A DNA stretch of 64,000 nt from Phoronis australis (GCA_002633005.1 NMRA01000226.1:285461-349460); one strand, 5' to 3'. Shown: positions 1 to 12,344, counted from the first letter of the stretch. Translations and numbers: made by a program. Notes: a model not told the origin generated them from the sequence alone.

Positions 1-464
1 CAGTCCAAGTGAATAACTAGTGGCAAAATGTTGTAAATCACAACTTCTGGTACTGTAAAATAATTTTCCCGATGCTGCGGAGTCAACTGGCGCGGCAGTT
101 GCCTGGATGGGACTCTGACTGGCAGGAACAGAGTGGCCAACCAGATACTGTTTTGTGGTCGATAATTCATCAGTATTTTTTAGCCAGATCCTTTTAAAAT
201 GCAAGAACGGACTCATAAGACATTTGTTTTTTTCAAACCAAACAAAGTGAGGAGAACTGATGAAAAAAGAGAGAGGTTTTCTCTCGTCTTTTGTAGTTCA
301 GAACAGGTTGATATAAGGAAACCTTTCGCGCCATTTGTCTCCACACCTGATGAAGAGCTGCACCTGTTAGGCTCGAAAGCTCGATATATTTTTAACGGAT
401 TTTAAATTGTTTTACCAGTTCCTGCATTGTCTAAGTTATTACTAGTTTATTTTGACATTTGCAG

Positions 465-542
465 ACAAATCTGACTGTTGACTGGGATTACACGAAAGAT
501 GACGAGTACGTCTGTAAAGGAGATATCCTCAACCCAATACAG
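465..542 (+). CDS. TP53I13: copy A exon 2
   Basis: 26 codons ([20 protein letters not shown] then ILNPIQ) between 'tttgcag' and 'gtatag'. Phase 0 at both ends. Contains the sequon NLT. Almost identical to copy B 17702-17779. Confidence 0.9.
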
Positions 543-3500
543 GTATAGACAAATTGATTGTCTTGGCGTTTGTGTACGTTGTTCAGGGAACTAAATAACG
601 GTATGTATTACACGGCCGGTAAACATTGGTTTCACAGCTATGCTTGCATTTCGTGACCTCATCACATGAGATAGGAAAAGGTTGTCCTTTCTATACCGAA
701 GTGGCGCATGCACCTAAGCTGCACATATCAATGCAGTTCCGCACAGACTCCCATGGGCCTATTGGCGCGGCAATACGTTAGTAATTTAAAGCGCTTACGT
801 AAAATCCGACCTGATTATTATTATTTTTAATTTTGGCATTTTAATTTTATCTGATCTGGTCCAAACTGTCAAAATGAAATCATACTAAGCAACCACATCA
901 TCGCAATATACATGTAGATTAGCCAGGGAGACTGAAAACGTTTTCACCTCGGTCTGAGGTTAAGGTAAATTTTCGATAGCAAGGATGGGGAAGAGGGATA
1001 TTGGGAAAATTTGATGGAAAATTTTCAACTCTCCAACCGCTGTTTGTTTCATTGTGAGGTAATAGTTAAGATGTCTGACAGGGACTACTGATGCAGTAAT
1101 GTTCATACCCATTGCAGGTTCGTAGCACGGTTCGATGTGGTCACATCCGTCTGGTAAGTGATATTCAAAAGTAAAGAATCCGATAAAGCGATTTTTGTCG
1201 ATCGTACACGTGCAAATTTATGACACTAGACAATTAAGTTAATTTGTAGTACACTTTTTGGTTAACTGAACCAAAGCGACCTGGGGAATTACATCGAGTG
1301 CGCGTTGTTCGTTCATATTATAAAAACGGGACTTTCGTAATGACCAAACAAAAAATACATTTCTAGTGTACCAGTCGGTGGGCCAGAATTTTGAAGGGCC
1401 TCTAGAAAATGGTTTTTGTGAGTACTTTAGGGGGGCAATTTTATTTTGATGTGTTTTAATTCATTTGTTAGAGTGTTTTCAAAATCTAAAAAGTTCCCAC
1501 ATATAAAAATGCACATTTTTGAGAAATTTGAGTTTGAAATTACCTAATAATCACCAAAGAGCTTAGTAAACTTATATTTGTAAAAACAACAGTTTTGGTG
1601 ACTTTTTTGTAAAAAAAGTAATATGGTCCCATCAGTGCCATTGTATTGAACAATATTACTCTCACATTACATGTTTTACTATTGTAGATTAATTGTAAAC
1701 AGTGAAATTTAAAAAATGTAAAGAGACACCTAGTGGCAAAAATGCAAACTAAGTCTGGATGTTACTAGGAAGTTATTCTGGCATTGTCTGGCAAAAAAAA
1801 TAACACAAAACATTTGAGACTGGACAAAATGTGTGCCTCAATGACTAAAACATTGACTATTGGTGTAAAATACAGCTTGTTTGCATAATACACCAGAAAT
1901 ACGTTATAGTACAAAAACAATATAGTGGAATGATCTCTGTGAATGTGCACACAGACTGTAAGAAAATAATAGATTATTCTGACAGCGTTTATCAAGCAGT
2001 GTGAGACAAATACATGACAATAATCAAAGTATGTACTTTCTATGACTTAATCAACAAATAAAATTAACTTTTTAATACAAAAAACGAAATAACGAGGTTG
2101 GAGGTCTATTTAGGGTTGACTTGTCAAAGAACTATCCAATGTTATGCAGTCAGTGTAGCTGATGTTACTACAGTTGTCACAGCTGCACATTTCTGTACAG
2201 TTTGACCCAACATTGCAGCACAAACTCAGTTTCCCAGCACACATGTTCTTTTTGCACTTGCAGCGTTCGTCGTTTAGCACTGTCAATGGAGATGCAGGCA
2301 TTGTCTTACATTTTAACTGCAAAGCTCCACCGCCAATGACCCAACTATGGTCAATTAGAGATGGTACAGCACTGCACACTGGTGATTGGCCCGCAGGCAA
2401 TGAAGGGTCAAACACTAAGTCCTTGTTTGGAGGCGGGCAGGATTTGNNNNNNNTTTTTATAGCATGATGATCTGTGGTACTTGGCTTCTAAGACACAAGG
2501 TCTTTATCTTTGAATTTCATTTGCATATTCAGGGCTCTGGACTGAGCTGTTGCTTGCGATACAAGTCCAACTGAAAAAAACCCGAACTGTTAACACTAAT
2601 TTAACATTCAACTATGAGTGAGTTGGCATGCAACTTTTTCAGGCGGACTTATCAGGAACTGATCCACCACCAGCCTAACAAATTTACATGTCGTCTGGTC
2701 TGTCGCGTAAAAATGTTGATCATCTAATAATTAGATTAGTTGATGCAACTGAAAATAAATCAGCTGATATACCAGTGCAGTGATTGAAATTTAATTTTTT
2801 AAATCAGATGCTCAAACCGTAGTCAATCAATTTACACTTAAAGTAATCGACGTTTGACAAAATGGACAGTGGCTTCCATCGTCCTCAAATTACGACGGCG
2901 ACGATGGCCACTTTAGCACTTTAATTTAGTTATCATTACAGCTACCTAAGTAATTAATGTTTACAAAAAATTGAGAAGAGGTTCCCCCTATCCCAGGACT
3001 ACGGCAGGGGATGACGGCCACTTGGGCATGTTGTTTGCAACCATCTACTCCATTTAACCTTCTCAAAAATTTTTGACTTAAAGTGCTTTAAAATCACACC
3101 CACAGTATAACGCCATATGATTATCCCTTAGCGCAAGCAGTGTCGATGTGGCAACTGAACATTGGAGTGTTCGAAAAATAAGATTGCAGGAGTATTTGTT
3201 TAAATTGGGAACAAATGAAAACATTAACGACATCCTCACTGGCATCTCTCTACGCGTAACTTCTAAACTTATAGGAACATAATTTGCCGAAAAGCATCCG
3301 GCATATGGAGTACCTATGGTATAATCACCGTCTCTACTGGGTCAGCGGTATTGTCTAAGGCCTAGGCAGCCAAGGGGCTGAACAAGTTAAAAAAACAACT
3401 GATGATAATACTGAAACACACCTGGAAAACACCAAGATGTACCTTTCAAAAACACGTACCTGTATTTGAAAGCTATACTTCTTGCTCTTTCTTGAAATAT

Positions 3501-6500
3501 GGTCCATAATATACTTTTCCTGCTAACAAATAATGCACTCATGTTTCAGAATGTTCCTATCTTGTTCAGGTTAATTGGGTGTTTCAGATATTGGAAGTAT
3601 AATTGATTTTGTTGGGAAATCTTGGATAACATCTGTATCACTTTCACCAACTTCAGCTTTAGTACTACTGCTGGTGCCTTGAATCGTTGCTATGTCGTTC
3701 TATGTCCTTTCAATTCTTTGGTCTGACACTTGGTCTTCTAGTCTACAGCACTCAGCAGTGTACTGTGTAGGCTATGGCTATACCAGGACATGCAGCTGTT
3801 TTCTTCACAAACGTTTGTGACACCTCTTCTTCTTTTTTATCTACTGATCTACAGAGTTCCGCAGTCCATCAGCTTTCATCAGGAATCAGGAAGCTTTCCT
3901 AAGCTTCTTTATGCTCTAGCATCACAATTTTGTGTTGTTTGATAAACCTTGAATTATTCACGGCATCACACTCCATGGGAGCAGCCATATTGAAGTAACT
4001 AAGCACAACAATACAATCTGTCTCTCTGATTGGTCAATTCAATAGAAAAGCGCTACCAAGTGGCAGGAATGTGCATCATATTTTGTGCAACAAAAACACC
4101 TTTTTTTAAAAAATGTGCAAGTGTAGACGTGGGAACTTTTTGGAATTTGATTTATAGTTATGTTATCTAGCCACATAGAGAAAACTAGGTTGCCCCCCAA
4201 AGTACTCACAAGGATGAACGCTATGAGATCTGGCCCACCGACTATACTGGATTGCCCATGTAAACGTAGTGCACTCTTTCACGACAATATACGTTGTTTG
4301 AATAGTGGTCTTCAGATTTACATTTACATTCATTACACCGTAGCCACTATATACCCCCATCTTTTATTTTTCAGCCACTGCACAAGTGCATGAACACTGC
4401 CATCACGTATTCCGACCGGATACCTATGAGGTGGGTTTTCAGACTGCGCTCTTTCAATGCCATATTCGCCGGCTTCCTTGTATGTACGGACATGTACATA
4501 TTAGAATAGGCGAGGGTCGCATTTGACAGTAAATGCGTTGCACAAGCGTCATATATTTTAATGCTCCCATAACGTCACTTGGAACAGTGAGGATGGGCGT
4601 ATATTCTGGGGGAGGGGGGGTGTCGGTGGGTTGAAACCACCAAAAATAATTATCGCTTTAGTTGGCAAAGAAAGAAAAAAATTAGAACGAAGTTCCATTC
4701 AAATTAATATTCCAAATTTCGAGAGTTCTGAAAAAAGTGCTTGTATATGGACTCATTTTTATGTCACGCCTCCTTTTAATGTTAATTACTCACTTGCATT
4801 CGATACATGAATAAGTGTACATGTATGTGTGGGCCGGAGTCCTAAAACTTAACTTATCCGCATTAGAGATCGATTTTCGCTGCCTTTTAACTTCAGGTTC
4901 TCTTAGAAATATTTATTTAGTTGTCATTTTTCCTCACAACGAAAACTTACCCACGCAGCGCTAATTAGGTCAATAAGCTGAAATCATGAATTTCAAACCA
5001 GAATAAGTCGCTAAGTTAGCGGAGGCAAATCTTGCCATTAGTTCCATTTAGACATTAACTCTTGACACGGCGTAACTGACACGGCGCAAGATGATCTGTT
5101 ACAATCGGCCGCTCATACTCACACACAACGTCGAAACGGTGGCAAGGCGGAAGTTGTAGGCAGGAATGTGAATTGCTCATGCGCAAAGTTTCAAATAGTG
5201 AGAGTCACAAGTTCATTAGTATTGTTGTTGTTGTTATGGTGCTTTTAATTCACCCCAGTGTACGTAATTCGTGACATTGAGTTTTGCTTCAATGAATTTT
5301 TTTATCAACAGATTAACACTTTCATCGGTAGGCCGACTGTACATAACCAAGCATTTATAAGTGCTTGGTTATGTACCCGCAAACACTGGGTTCCGTTTAA
5401 AAACTGAACCCAGTGTGTCTGTGTAATATTCTGATAACTTCCCGAAAAAATATAGATGATGGTCAGTCAAAAGTTAAAAGACGAAGCACTTAACAGCTGA
5501 CTGGCAAACCGTACTAAATGCATGACAAAGCAAGATCGCGCGAAATCGCGTGAGTGAAGTATTTCACGAGTATACTGGGGAGCGTACTAGCGAACCTAAG
5601 CAAACTGGCGGACAGTGAAGAGATTGGACGGTGAGTGTGCAATTTCGATCATGGAATATAATTCACTGTTTCCTGTCCATAAGAGAAGTCCTCTTGCTTA
5701 AAGGGATTCGCGAGTGTGTTGAGTCTACAGAACGCCGACCCGCAGTTCTCCCAAACCAGAGGTGTTACGCTGTGTCGCACAATGCAACCACCAAATCTAA
5801 CCAATCAAAGTGGCTGTTCATTTTGTTTTGATTTTATTTCCTGTTTCTAACATCATTGCTGAAGTTAAAGGCAAATTGTTGTGCAACGAAGCTGTGACTG
5901 AAAATCTACTGATGTATCGGTCATTATCAACTTAAAAGCTGAAAAGGGGAGTGAAAAGTGAGGTGCACGATTTGATGAGACTGGTTGATGTCTTCGAAAC
6001 TCGCTCAGTGCGTCATGACAGCTTCCGATTTAAGAAACTGCTACTTTTATCAATTTCACTTTCATGAAAGTCTATTGAAAATTTTTAAGATAAGTGATTA
6101 AAATATGCCAAATTGACCGATAGGCCTCATAAGGCAACATCACTAAATTTCAACCGGAGGTAGGCCTGCTTGCAGAACGGTTTAGTTTTCTTCCTCAGAA
6201 GGCATATGTGAGAAATTACTTTTGTCACTCTCCCAAACTCCAACTCCTAGTTTCACCAATGATTGTCAGTCAAGTGACAATCTGGCGAAATATGTAGAAG
6301 CATCAGTTTATAGTGACGTTTTTTACTCCCGCCGAGAACACCACATTACCATATAGGCACACAACTTCGTAGGTACTTAGTGGAAGTTTTGGATGAATGA
6401 ACTATTGGCGTGCGAACGAGCCACGCCCTATTTGGCGAAAAGGTCCGCCTCAGAGAAACAAAAACTTTGAAAAAAGTAAAAACGAGACAAAAGTCACCAA

Positions 6501-9500
6501 AAAGACAGGGACTACCAAAATTCGGCGAATGCACAACGCGTAGCTCTGAACGCACCCCCTGAATCTTAGTAAAAGGTCCACATTCTAAAAAATTCGAGCC
6601 CCCATTTTTAGGCTGGATGCGCGCATGGATTGACAAAGGCGTTTTTATGTTTGTCATTATAGTTATGTCCAAGCCCCAGGTCTCTAATAGACATCAATTT
6701 CCAATAGAGAATAGAGGACTCCTGTCTGGAGCTCGTCTGAAATCAGTAAAATCCCAGGTTTCTATAAAAAGATTTACGATTCTTGGCTTTCATTTCGCTT
6801 CAGTGCGTCACTGTTTACGTGTACGGTGGCCCGAAGATGACATGGCGCGTTTTTTTATTGTTTTTTAATTACTTCAGGATGTCGAGATCCCGATTGAATT
6901 ATATTAGGATCTCAAGATTTCGACTTAATTATCTCGACTTTTAAAGTTATCTCGAGATCCTGAGGTAATTAAAAAAGAAACGCGCGATGTCATCTTTGGG
7001 CCATGGTTCACGTGGCCTATATTTTTCAGATTAGAGGTATGAAATTTGAGAACTACACGATAAAGTTACCGGAACATGTGCATGTCAATTACAAGCGCCA
7101 CCAGGAAGGCATTAGCAGGGAGGGTTAAGTGGCTAAATAACGATTTTAATTTTTGTGTTTTTCCAAAAGTAAACAGTGCTTCTGCACTGAGAAAAATAAA
7201 CATGCCATTGATTCAGAAAAGAAGAGCACTATTCACTGAATGTGGCCAATTTCTTTGGCTTACATCGAAGACTTAATTTTCATTTGAAAATCATGACTGC
7301 AAAGTTCACTCCAGGAAATTTCAACAAGCATATCCGAAATTTGACATTTCAATTTAGACGCTCTTACCGTCAGGCACAGCGCCACCTATACTGAAAAGTG
7401 GCCCTGCGGAAACATGATGAATGTCGTGTGTGGGCATCAATGCGCATGCCTTTTCTGGAAGTACATGTATACCGATCACATCGCCACCACTTGCACACGT
7501 CGTTATGCACTGTATTACTTGGGCTTTAGCCCTTGGATCGGGGTTTTCTTGACTTTGTTTACTTCGATCACTGGCCTTTTTAATAAATTGCAATTATTCA
7601 AGTCATAGATGGTCACCATAATAAGTAACAGTAAACTGAAAGGGATTTCCCAGATTTCAATCAATGTGAATGACTGAATGTCATACTTTAACCAATGAGA
7701 AGCCATGTTAAAAAACATTTCACAGTGCTACCTTTTGTAGCGCTGTGAAAGACAGTATTGACGCTCTCATCTAGTTAACGAAGGTTTATTTCTAGTGGGC
7801 CACATCGCCCCCTGTGGCCTGTATACGGAGAATATCGCTATTTACCGCCTCAGAGATGGCTGCACTCCCTAGAGGTAAGTTCATTCAGAAAAGGAAATTT
7901 GGAAGAGAGGTGAAGTGTGCTGATTTGTGGGGATTATTCATTTTTTCTGCACGGGTTTATAGGGTATATTAATTTAGGTGATTTGTCGGGCAAAATGTGA
8001 TAGTATGACGAAAAACAGACAACTGGGAAGACGAAAGAGACCAAAGTTTGTGACCACTGAGGGACAGCAATGTGGAGCTCGAGAAGTTTTCTTGTGTTGC
8101 GAATTTGCTTGTCGGCCTATTGTCAAGCATCCATTTCTATCCCTAGTCTGCCCGTAAATGTCTCGATGGCGTTGATTTCAAAAGTCTTGCGGACGCAAAG
8201 CGTTTCCTTGTCGTTTTGCACTGTGGGTTCCTTTATGACCCCGGGGCTTGACTCGATCCGTAACGCGCCCTACATGAGTTTAATATTACCACTGAACGAT
8301 TTTAATCTAACTGTTTCAGCATGGTGCAATAGTGATGCTCTATCATCCATGTGCTGATGAGAATGAAGTCCAACATCTGCGACACCTGGTGACCAGCTGC
8401 TTGTGGCGACACGTGATCACACCATCAAGAAGATTGTCGCTAGATAAGGTACAAGTGGCAAGGGACAACTTCTTACACTCTGTTAAAGATAAAGGATTTT
8501 CAATGTTTTTGTTTGTGTAATTGGATTTTCCGCGTCATTAAGATGGTGATTTTCCGAACTAACGGTTTTGAAAACAACACAGCCACCTCAGTTCATGTCA
8601 TGGCAGGTAATCTCCCAGGTCGGAGTGACCCAACTGCCGACAAAAAATTCCGGCAAAAATGAGACTGGCTAAGCCAGTGGGTATCTGGAAGGGTGAACCA
8701 AATACGACTTTTGGCGATCATAGCTCGGCAATATACACATTGTAGGTTAACACTGACTGTACAGGTATTGAATGAGGGTAGGCTGGAGTAAAATTCTTTC
8801 AATTGACTGACTTCGGTTAAGTCACAAAATGACGTACATGTATGACAGGCGTATCCACATTTGCAAAAATTATACTACTCAAAAATTCTTTAGGCCAAAT
8901 AGCCTTACCCTATACTGCCGCCTGCGTAATGGGCCTCATGTGCAAAAGTGGTGGGCCACTGGAAACTAGGCTTTCATGCATAGGACTACTCACTTCACAG
9001 CTCCGTTTTGTAGGAAGTGTACGTAGGTTTAGGAATCTGAACACCATGATGAAAAATTTTCTGGCTTGTAAGACCTTCGACGTAGGCATACTGGTTTTGC
9101 AAAGCTGTAGACTCAAGACAAGGTTGGTGACAAAATGGCGATTTTGGTCTCAGTCTTTCTGCAACATTAATCCCACACATGGTCGATTCAAATACACGTG
9201 TGTGTGTATGTTACGTGTGAACGAGGGTACTTCGGCTCAATGACTTCTGGCAGACTAAGGCAAAACGAGACTGAATGAGATCCGATACCGTGAAGGCACC
9301 ACGTGAAGCCCTTTGGTTCTAGATTCTGGCTTACCTTCTTGACAGCGTGACACATGCGCAAATGAGTTCATTTTATTTCATTGCAGCCCCTTGCACTGGT
9401 CTCCTACGGTTGCAGACTGGAACTAAGCCATTACGACCATAGAGAGGCGCAGAGATTCATCGTGGTAAGTGGTTTTACAAATATGTGAGCGGTTGTGGAA

Positions 9501-10003
9501 AAAAACCCACAAACTTGATGTGACGAGTAAATAAACCACTGGCACTTCCTGTTTCGACTCTCATACTGGATATCATGGGCACACCTCATGTAGAGGCTCA
9601 GATATTAGTTTTCCGCCTCAGTACGAGACACGAGTAAAAAATAAAACACCTTCTCTCTTAATTTGAAACAGACTCAGATAAGAAAGTCCCGGAAGATAAG
9701 ATGTCGTTGGAGATTGCCGTCTTGTGTTTTGCGAATGAATAGAAGCCACGTTCTATAAACTGATAATTTAATCCCAACATTAGGACTGCCTGCTTACAAC
9801 GTCATATAATGAATAAATTAGGAGCCTATGGTTGTACATGTATTCTGTTCGTTTGGTTTTAGAATCACGCTAAGAAGGGTGGAGAGCAGGTGTCACAGGA
9901 TGGTCAATATAAATTCGGATTGCTACACCATGCTGCCATAGTGTGTGGACAAGACGACAGAAATCTTTGTCTCTTAAGCCGTAATGTCGAGTGTTATACT
10001 TAA
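465..10003 (+). CDS. TP53I13: TP53I13-like / DUF3105-domain secreted protein, copy A (5' partial, 7 exons)
   Basis: Coding exons are 465-542, 1118-1153, 4375-4430, 7796-7874, 8320-8448, 9387-9464 and 9863-10003; together they encode 198 residues ending in TAA. All introns are GT-AG; exon phases match copy B exactly (all phase 0, except phase 2 after the third exon). Family signatures seen: [31 protein letters not shown] joined to [18 protein letters not shown] and PLALVSYGC. These match the ectodomain of vertebrate TP53I13 and the bacterial DUF3105 'H-S/N-LEHG' motif. The signal-peptide exon (exon 1 of copy B) is not in 1-464, so it lies outside the window. There is no transmembrane segment; the protein ends soon after a Cys-containing tail (IVCGQDD...NLCLL...ECYT). 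The 12-residue exon 3 ([12 protein letters not shown]) is the part most diverged from copy B. The biochemical role is unknown; secretion is inferred from copy B. Confidence 0.88.
1118..1153 (+). CDS. TP53I13: copy A exon 3 (36-base microexon)
   Basis: 12 codons, [12 protein letters not shown], between 'attgcag' and 'gtaagt'. Phase 0 at both ends. Size, splice sites and the central Cys agree with copy B 18842-18877, although most other residues differ. Confidence 0.8.
2110..2415 (-). pseudogene. C-terminal fragment of a CXC-type Cys-rich element-encoded protein
   Basis: 101-codon open frame on the - strand, ending in a stop at 2110 and running towards the N gap at 2447. It shows a W-V-I-G-G-G segment, a short linker with 'MPASP', and then the pattern C-x-C-K-K-x3-C...C-C...C-T-x3-C-x-C-x2-C-S-N. 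This order is the usual C-terminus of multi-copy invertebrate element proteins of the type 'W-x-x-x-x-G ... P-x-P ... CxCxKxxC...CT..C.C..C.N'. It sits inside the inverted-repeat element 1373-4243, which supports a mobile origin. The rest of the protein is not readable around the gap, so I treat it as a remnant. The family call is from memory of the motif layout. Confidence 0.55.
2447..2453. other. assembly gap (7 N)
   Basis: Run of seven N in intron 3 of copy A. Confidence 0.99.
4375..4430 (+). CDS. TP53I13: copy A exon 4
   Basis: 56 bases, [18 protein letters not shown] plus two bases of a split Ser codon. Acceptor 'tttttcag', donor 'gtgggt'. It aligns without gaps to copy B 19193-19248. 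Confidence 0.88.
5339..5376. repeat. perfect 15-bp hairpin (first of a tandem pair)
   Basis: Arms 'gtacataaccaagca' and 'tgcttggttatgtac' with an 8-base loop, in intron 4 of copy A. A second, unrelated hairpin starts seven bases downstream. Confidence 0.8.
5383..5416. repeat. second hairpin of the tandem pair
   Basis: Arms 'acactgggttccgttt' and 'aaactgaacccagtgt' are complementary except for one C/T mismatch, with a 2-base loop. Confidence 0.8.
6405..6632 (-). mobile_element. dispersed repeat, inverted copy of the 12345-12600 family
   Basis: Read on the - strand, it contains 'cctaaaaatgggggctcgaa' near its start and 'gaggcggaccttttcgcc' near its end; both are also in 12345-12600 and in part inside the MITE at 41497. 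Non-coding, in intron 4 of copy A. Confidence 0.6.
6827..7003. mobile_element. foldback MITE
   Basis: The outer arms 'tggcccgaagatgacat' and 'atgtcatctttgggcca' are inverted and nearly exact. The inner arms carry 'ttaattacttcaggat' and 'atcctgaggtaattaa', next to repeated 'ctcgagatcc'-like words. About 177 bases with no coding potential. Confidence 0.7.
7796..7874 (+). CDS. TP53I13: copy A exon 5 (start of DUF3105 core)
   Basis: 79 bases completing the split Ser and encoding [15 protein letters not shown], then [11 protein letters not shown]. Acceptor 'tttctag', donor 'gtaagt'. The exon ends inside the HSLE|HGA motif. Confidence 0.9.
8320..8448 (+). CDS. TP53I13: copy A exon 6 (HGA / LYHPC motif exon)
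   Basis: 43 codons starting [18 protein letters not shown] and ending RRLSLDK. Acceptor 'gtttcag', donor 'gtacaa'. Phase 0 at both ends. LYHPC is the most recognisable TP53I13 signature. Confidence 0.92.
9387..9464 (+). CDS. TP53I13: copy A exon 7
   Basis: 26 codons starting [17 protein letters not shown] and ending RFIV. Acceptor 'ttgcag', donor 'gtaagt'. Corresponds to the human TP53I13 segment PLVLTAWGLALEM. Confidence 0.9.
9863..10003 (+). CDS. TP53I13: copy A exon 8 (terminal)
   Basis: 46 codons and TAA, starting [19 protein letters not shown]. Acceptor 'ggttttag'. Two residues longer than copy B because the stop falls later (ECYT instead of IKC). Confidence 0.9.
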   Translation, partial: NHAKKGGEQVSQDGQYKFGLLHHAAIVCGQDDRNLCLLSRNVECYT

Positions 10004-10008
10004 ATAAA
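10003..10008 (+). terminator. poly(A) signal AATAAA, copy A
   Basis: AATAAA overlaps the last base of the TAA stop codon, so the 3' UTR before the signal is essentially absent. Copy B has its signal 12 bases after the stop. Confidence 0.7.
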
Positions 10009-11254
10009 TCTAACGCTTTCGAGCGTGTTCACTTGTTTTGTACTTCTCAAACACATTCAAATATTACGGAGCAATGCACACTCGTTTCCTGTAACACGAA
10101 ATGCAAGGACAACGATAGGTTGCATGTACAAAGCAGTCACGTGGTATGAAATCCCCGATTTGTCATTATCCTGTCAACCTCGCTTCCAAGGATATTCAAG
10201 TCGGCCGACCCCTTTGTCGACTCTAAACCCAATCTGGCGGGGATTAAACTTTATTTTTAAGTCACAATTAGCACGAGTTTATTATCATGCTTTATAACTG
10301 TATTTTTCATGGGGATCGCTTTTCCAGTGGTACACCTACTTCTTAGTAGATAGTATATACGGTAACGTCATACGAGAACTGAAGAAACTTGGACTGAATG
10401 AGCGTCATCACACAACCAGATTTAAAGATAACGCTTTTGATATGCAACATTTAGAGTAAAGGTACTCGCTTACTTTTGTTTCGGTTAAGTTCACACGGTG
10501 AACATATCAATGGTAGAATGTTAATGAACAAAGAACGTGAGAGCGAAAAAGGCAGACCCAGGCTGATACATGTACGATAAATTGCTATATAATAAACGGG
10601 CCACAGATTTGTTGGAAGTCATTTTAGAAGAATACAGTCATTCTCAAACTGCATCAAAGTACTTATAATGAGCCGCCTTTGAAATTTGGGGGTATAAAGC
10701 AAAAATATGCACCATTACCATAGTAATCCGGTATTTTACTAGCAAAAATCACCAATTCCAGGCCATGTTAGACGCAGGTGCTTGGCTGACAGTGGTTTTT
10801 GCCAAGTTGATTTGGGTATCGTTACCGTGGTAACCGATTTTAGGCTTGATGGCAGTCGTGTTAGAAGCTAACCAGGCCCCCCTTTTGTGCTGCCTCCTCT
10901 CGGCGTAGCTGGCAGTTACAAACAAGCAACCACGATCAAAACATTCTTAGTGGCGGTCTATAGAAACTAGGTGAGTTGCCAAGTTTGAATTTGTACTGCC
11001 AGATATTTTAGAATTGCAACATCCGCACGTTACATGCCAACTAAGATGTTTTATCTTAACCCGTAGATGAATGTTGACAATCCAAAATGGTCGCCAGGGC
11101 ACACCATGTTCTCAAACGCGGAAAAAACCCATTTAATAACAGAAAGATTTACACAAATTAGTTTCTGTAAATATTCCTGGTATGTCAAGACTGTAAAACA
11201 CTTTTGAAATTCCAAAAATGGTAGCCATAGCAACTACCTTATAACCCGCGATTG

Positions 11255-11545
11255 AGCGCAAGTGCACATGTAATTGTGGAGCCGCGTCAAATTGCAGAAC
11301 TTAGGCGCATGTGCCTATATGCGAAGAATTTGAGCAGAACAAAGAAAATCACTGACACCAATACGGTGTTTGAAATGAAATGGTTCAGTCGTGTATTTTT
11401 CTTAAAATCAAGATGCGCCTATAAACGGACGGAGACCAGTGTTCGCCTGACTGCCACGCGTAGGCGCATTCCCCTATGCTGCACATTTCAATGTGCATAT
11501 CTTGCGGAAATCTGCTCTCTTCCGCATATAGGCACTTGCGCTTAT
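11255..11545. repeat. palindromic element rich in 'aggcgcatgtgcctat' words
   Basis: 'gcgcatgtgcctatatgcg' near 11308 and 'cgcatataggcacttgcgc' near 11522 are inverted relatives. A related word, 'taggcgcatgtgcct', recurs at 13333. Looks like a short foldback family; its boundaries are approximate. Confidence 0.45.
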
Positions 11546-12344
11546 TTGCGAGATTATACAAACAAACCTGCCAGCTGCATAAAATTCTTGCAACAGAATT
11601 AAATAAAGCAAACGCAAAATTAGATAAAGCAAATTAAGGGTTTGCCGTAATTACTAGTAGCTTAATTTTGACAACCCAATACATTTGTCTTGTCATGACT
11701 AGGTACATGTATATTGCGGATTCACAACACGCGTTCACGGCAAGACCGGTGGCATTGCCATAGCGTGAGTAAAGTTTTAGTATGCCGAATACTTGGTTTG
11801 TACCGTAAGGGTGTCACAAAATAAATTTAGTTAATTTCAAGTTATTTGCTACAAAGCTGCCAGCCTGAATGAAAGATAGAAAAATGACAAACATAGCGAT
11901 ATAAGTGAAGAGTTACTCTTCTAATACTTTTGGCGGGTATATAAGACGCACCAAGTCAATGTCAAAGGGTTGGACATGTTGGGTTTTCCCAACTGAGATA
12001 GGCTTTCCTGCACGACCAATTATTCATTTGGCACAGAAGTTGCGTGTGAAAACAAAGATAAATATGGCAGTATCCGAAGCAGCAGACAACGCACAGAAGG
12101 TGGCACGTGCTTGCGCACTTGTTTACATCAAAATGGGTCACCTACGTTTACTTTTCAGTTAGAAATCGTAAGCATATATAATATTTTTTGATAAAGTTAC
12201 GTAATACGACTGTAAGTGCAACCTATTTTATCTTTATTGGTATGTCAAGTTTTAGTTTTGATACATACCAAGAGTAAGTTTGCATTGAATTCTTAAAGTT
12301 ATTAAAAATAAACAGGTACCTTTTTATTTATTGTTCCTGATTCA

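Larger units (their letters stand above)
1373..4243. mobile_element. DNA transposon remnant with terminal inverted repeats in intron 3 of copy A
   Basis: Left end 'agtcggtgggccag' at 1373 and right end 'ctggcccaccgact' at 4243 are exact inverted copies. A second inverted pair lies just inside: 'gtgagtactttaggggggc' near 1418-1437, and 'gccccccaaagtactcac' near 4193-4210. The interior (about 2.9 kb, with a 7-base N gap) holds a fragment of a Cys-rich coding sequence on the - strand. I see no clear target-site duplication. The superfamily is not identified. Confidence 0.7.

Noticed and set aside
1-464. Exon 1 of copy A inside the window
   Set aside because: No match to the signal-peptide exon of copy B (MLSLALVLC... 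or ...PLCDDGK followed by GT) could be found in 1-464.
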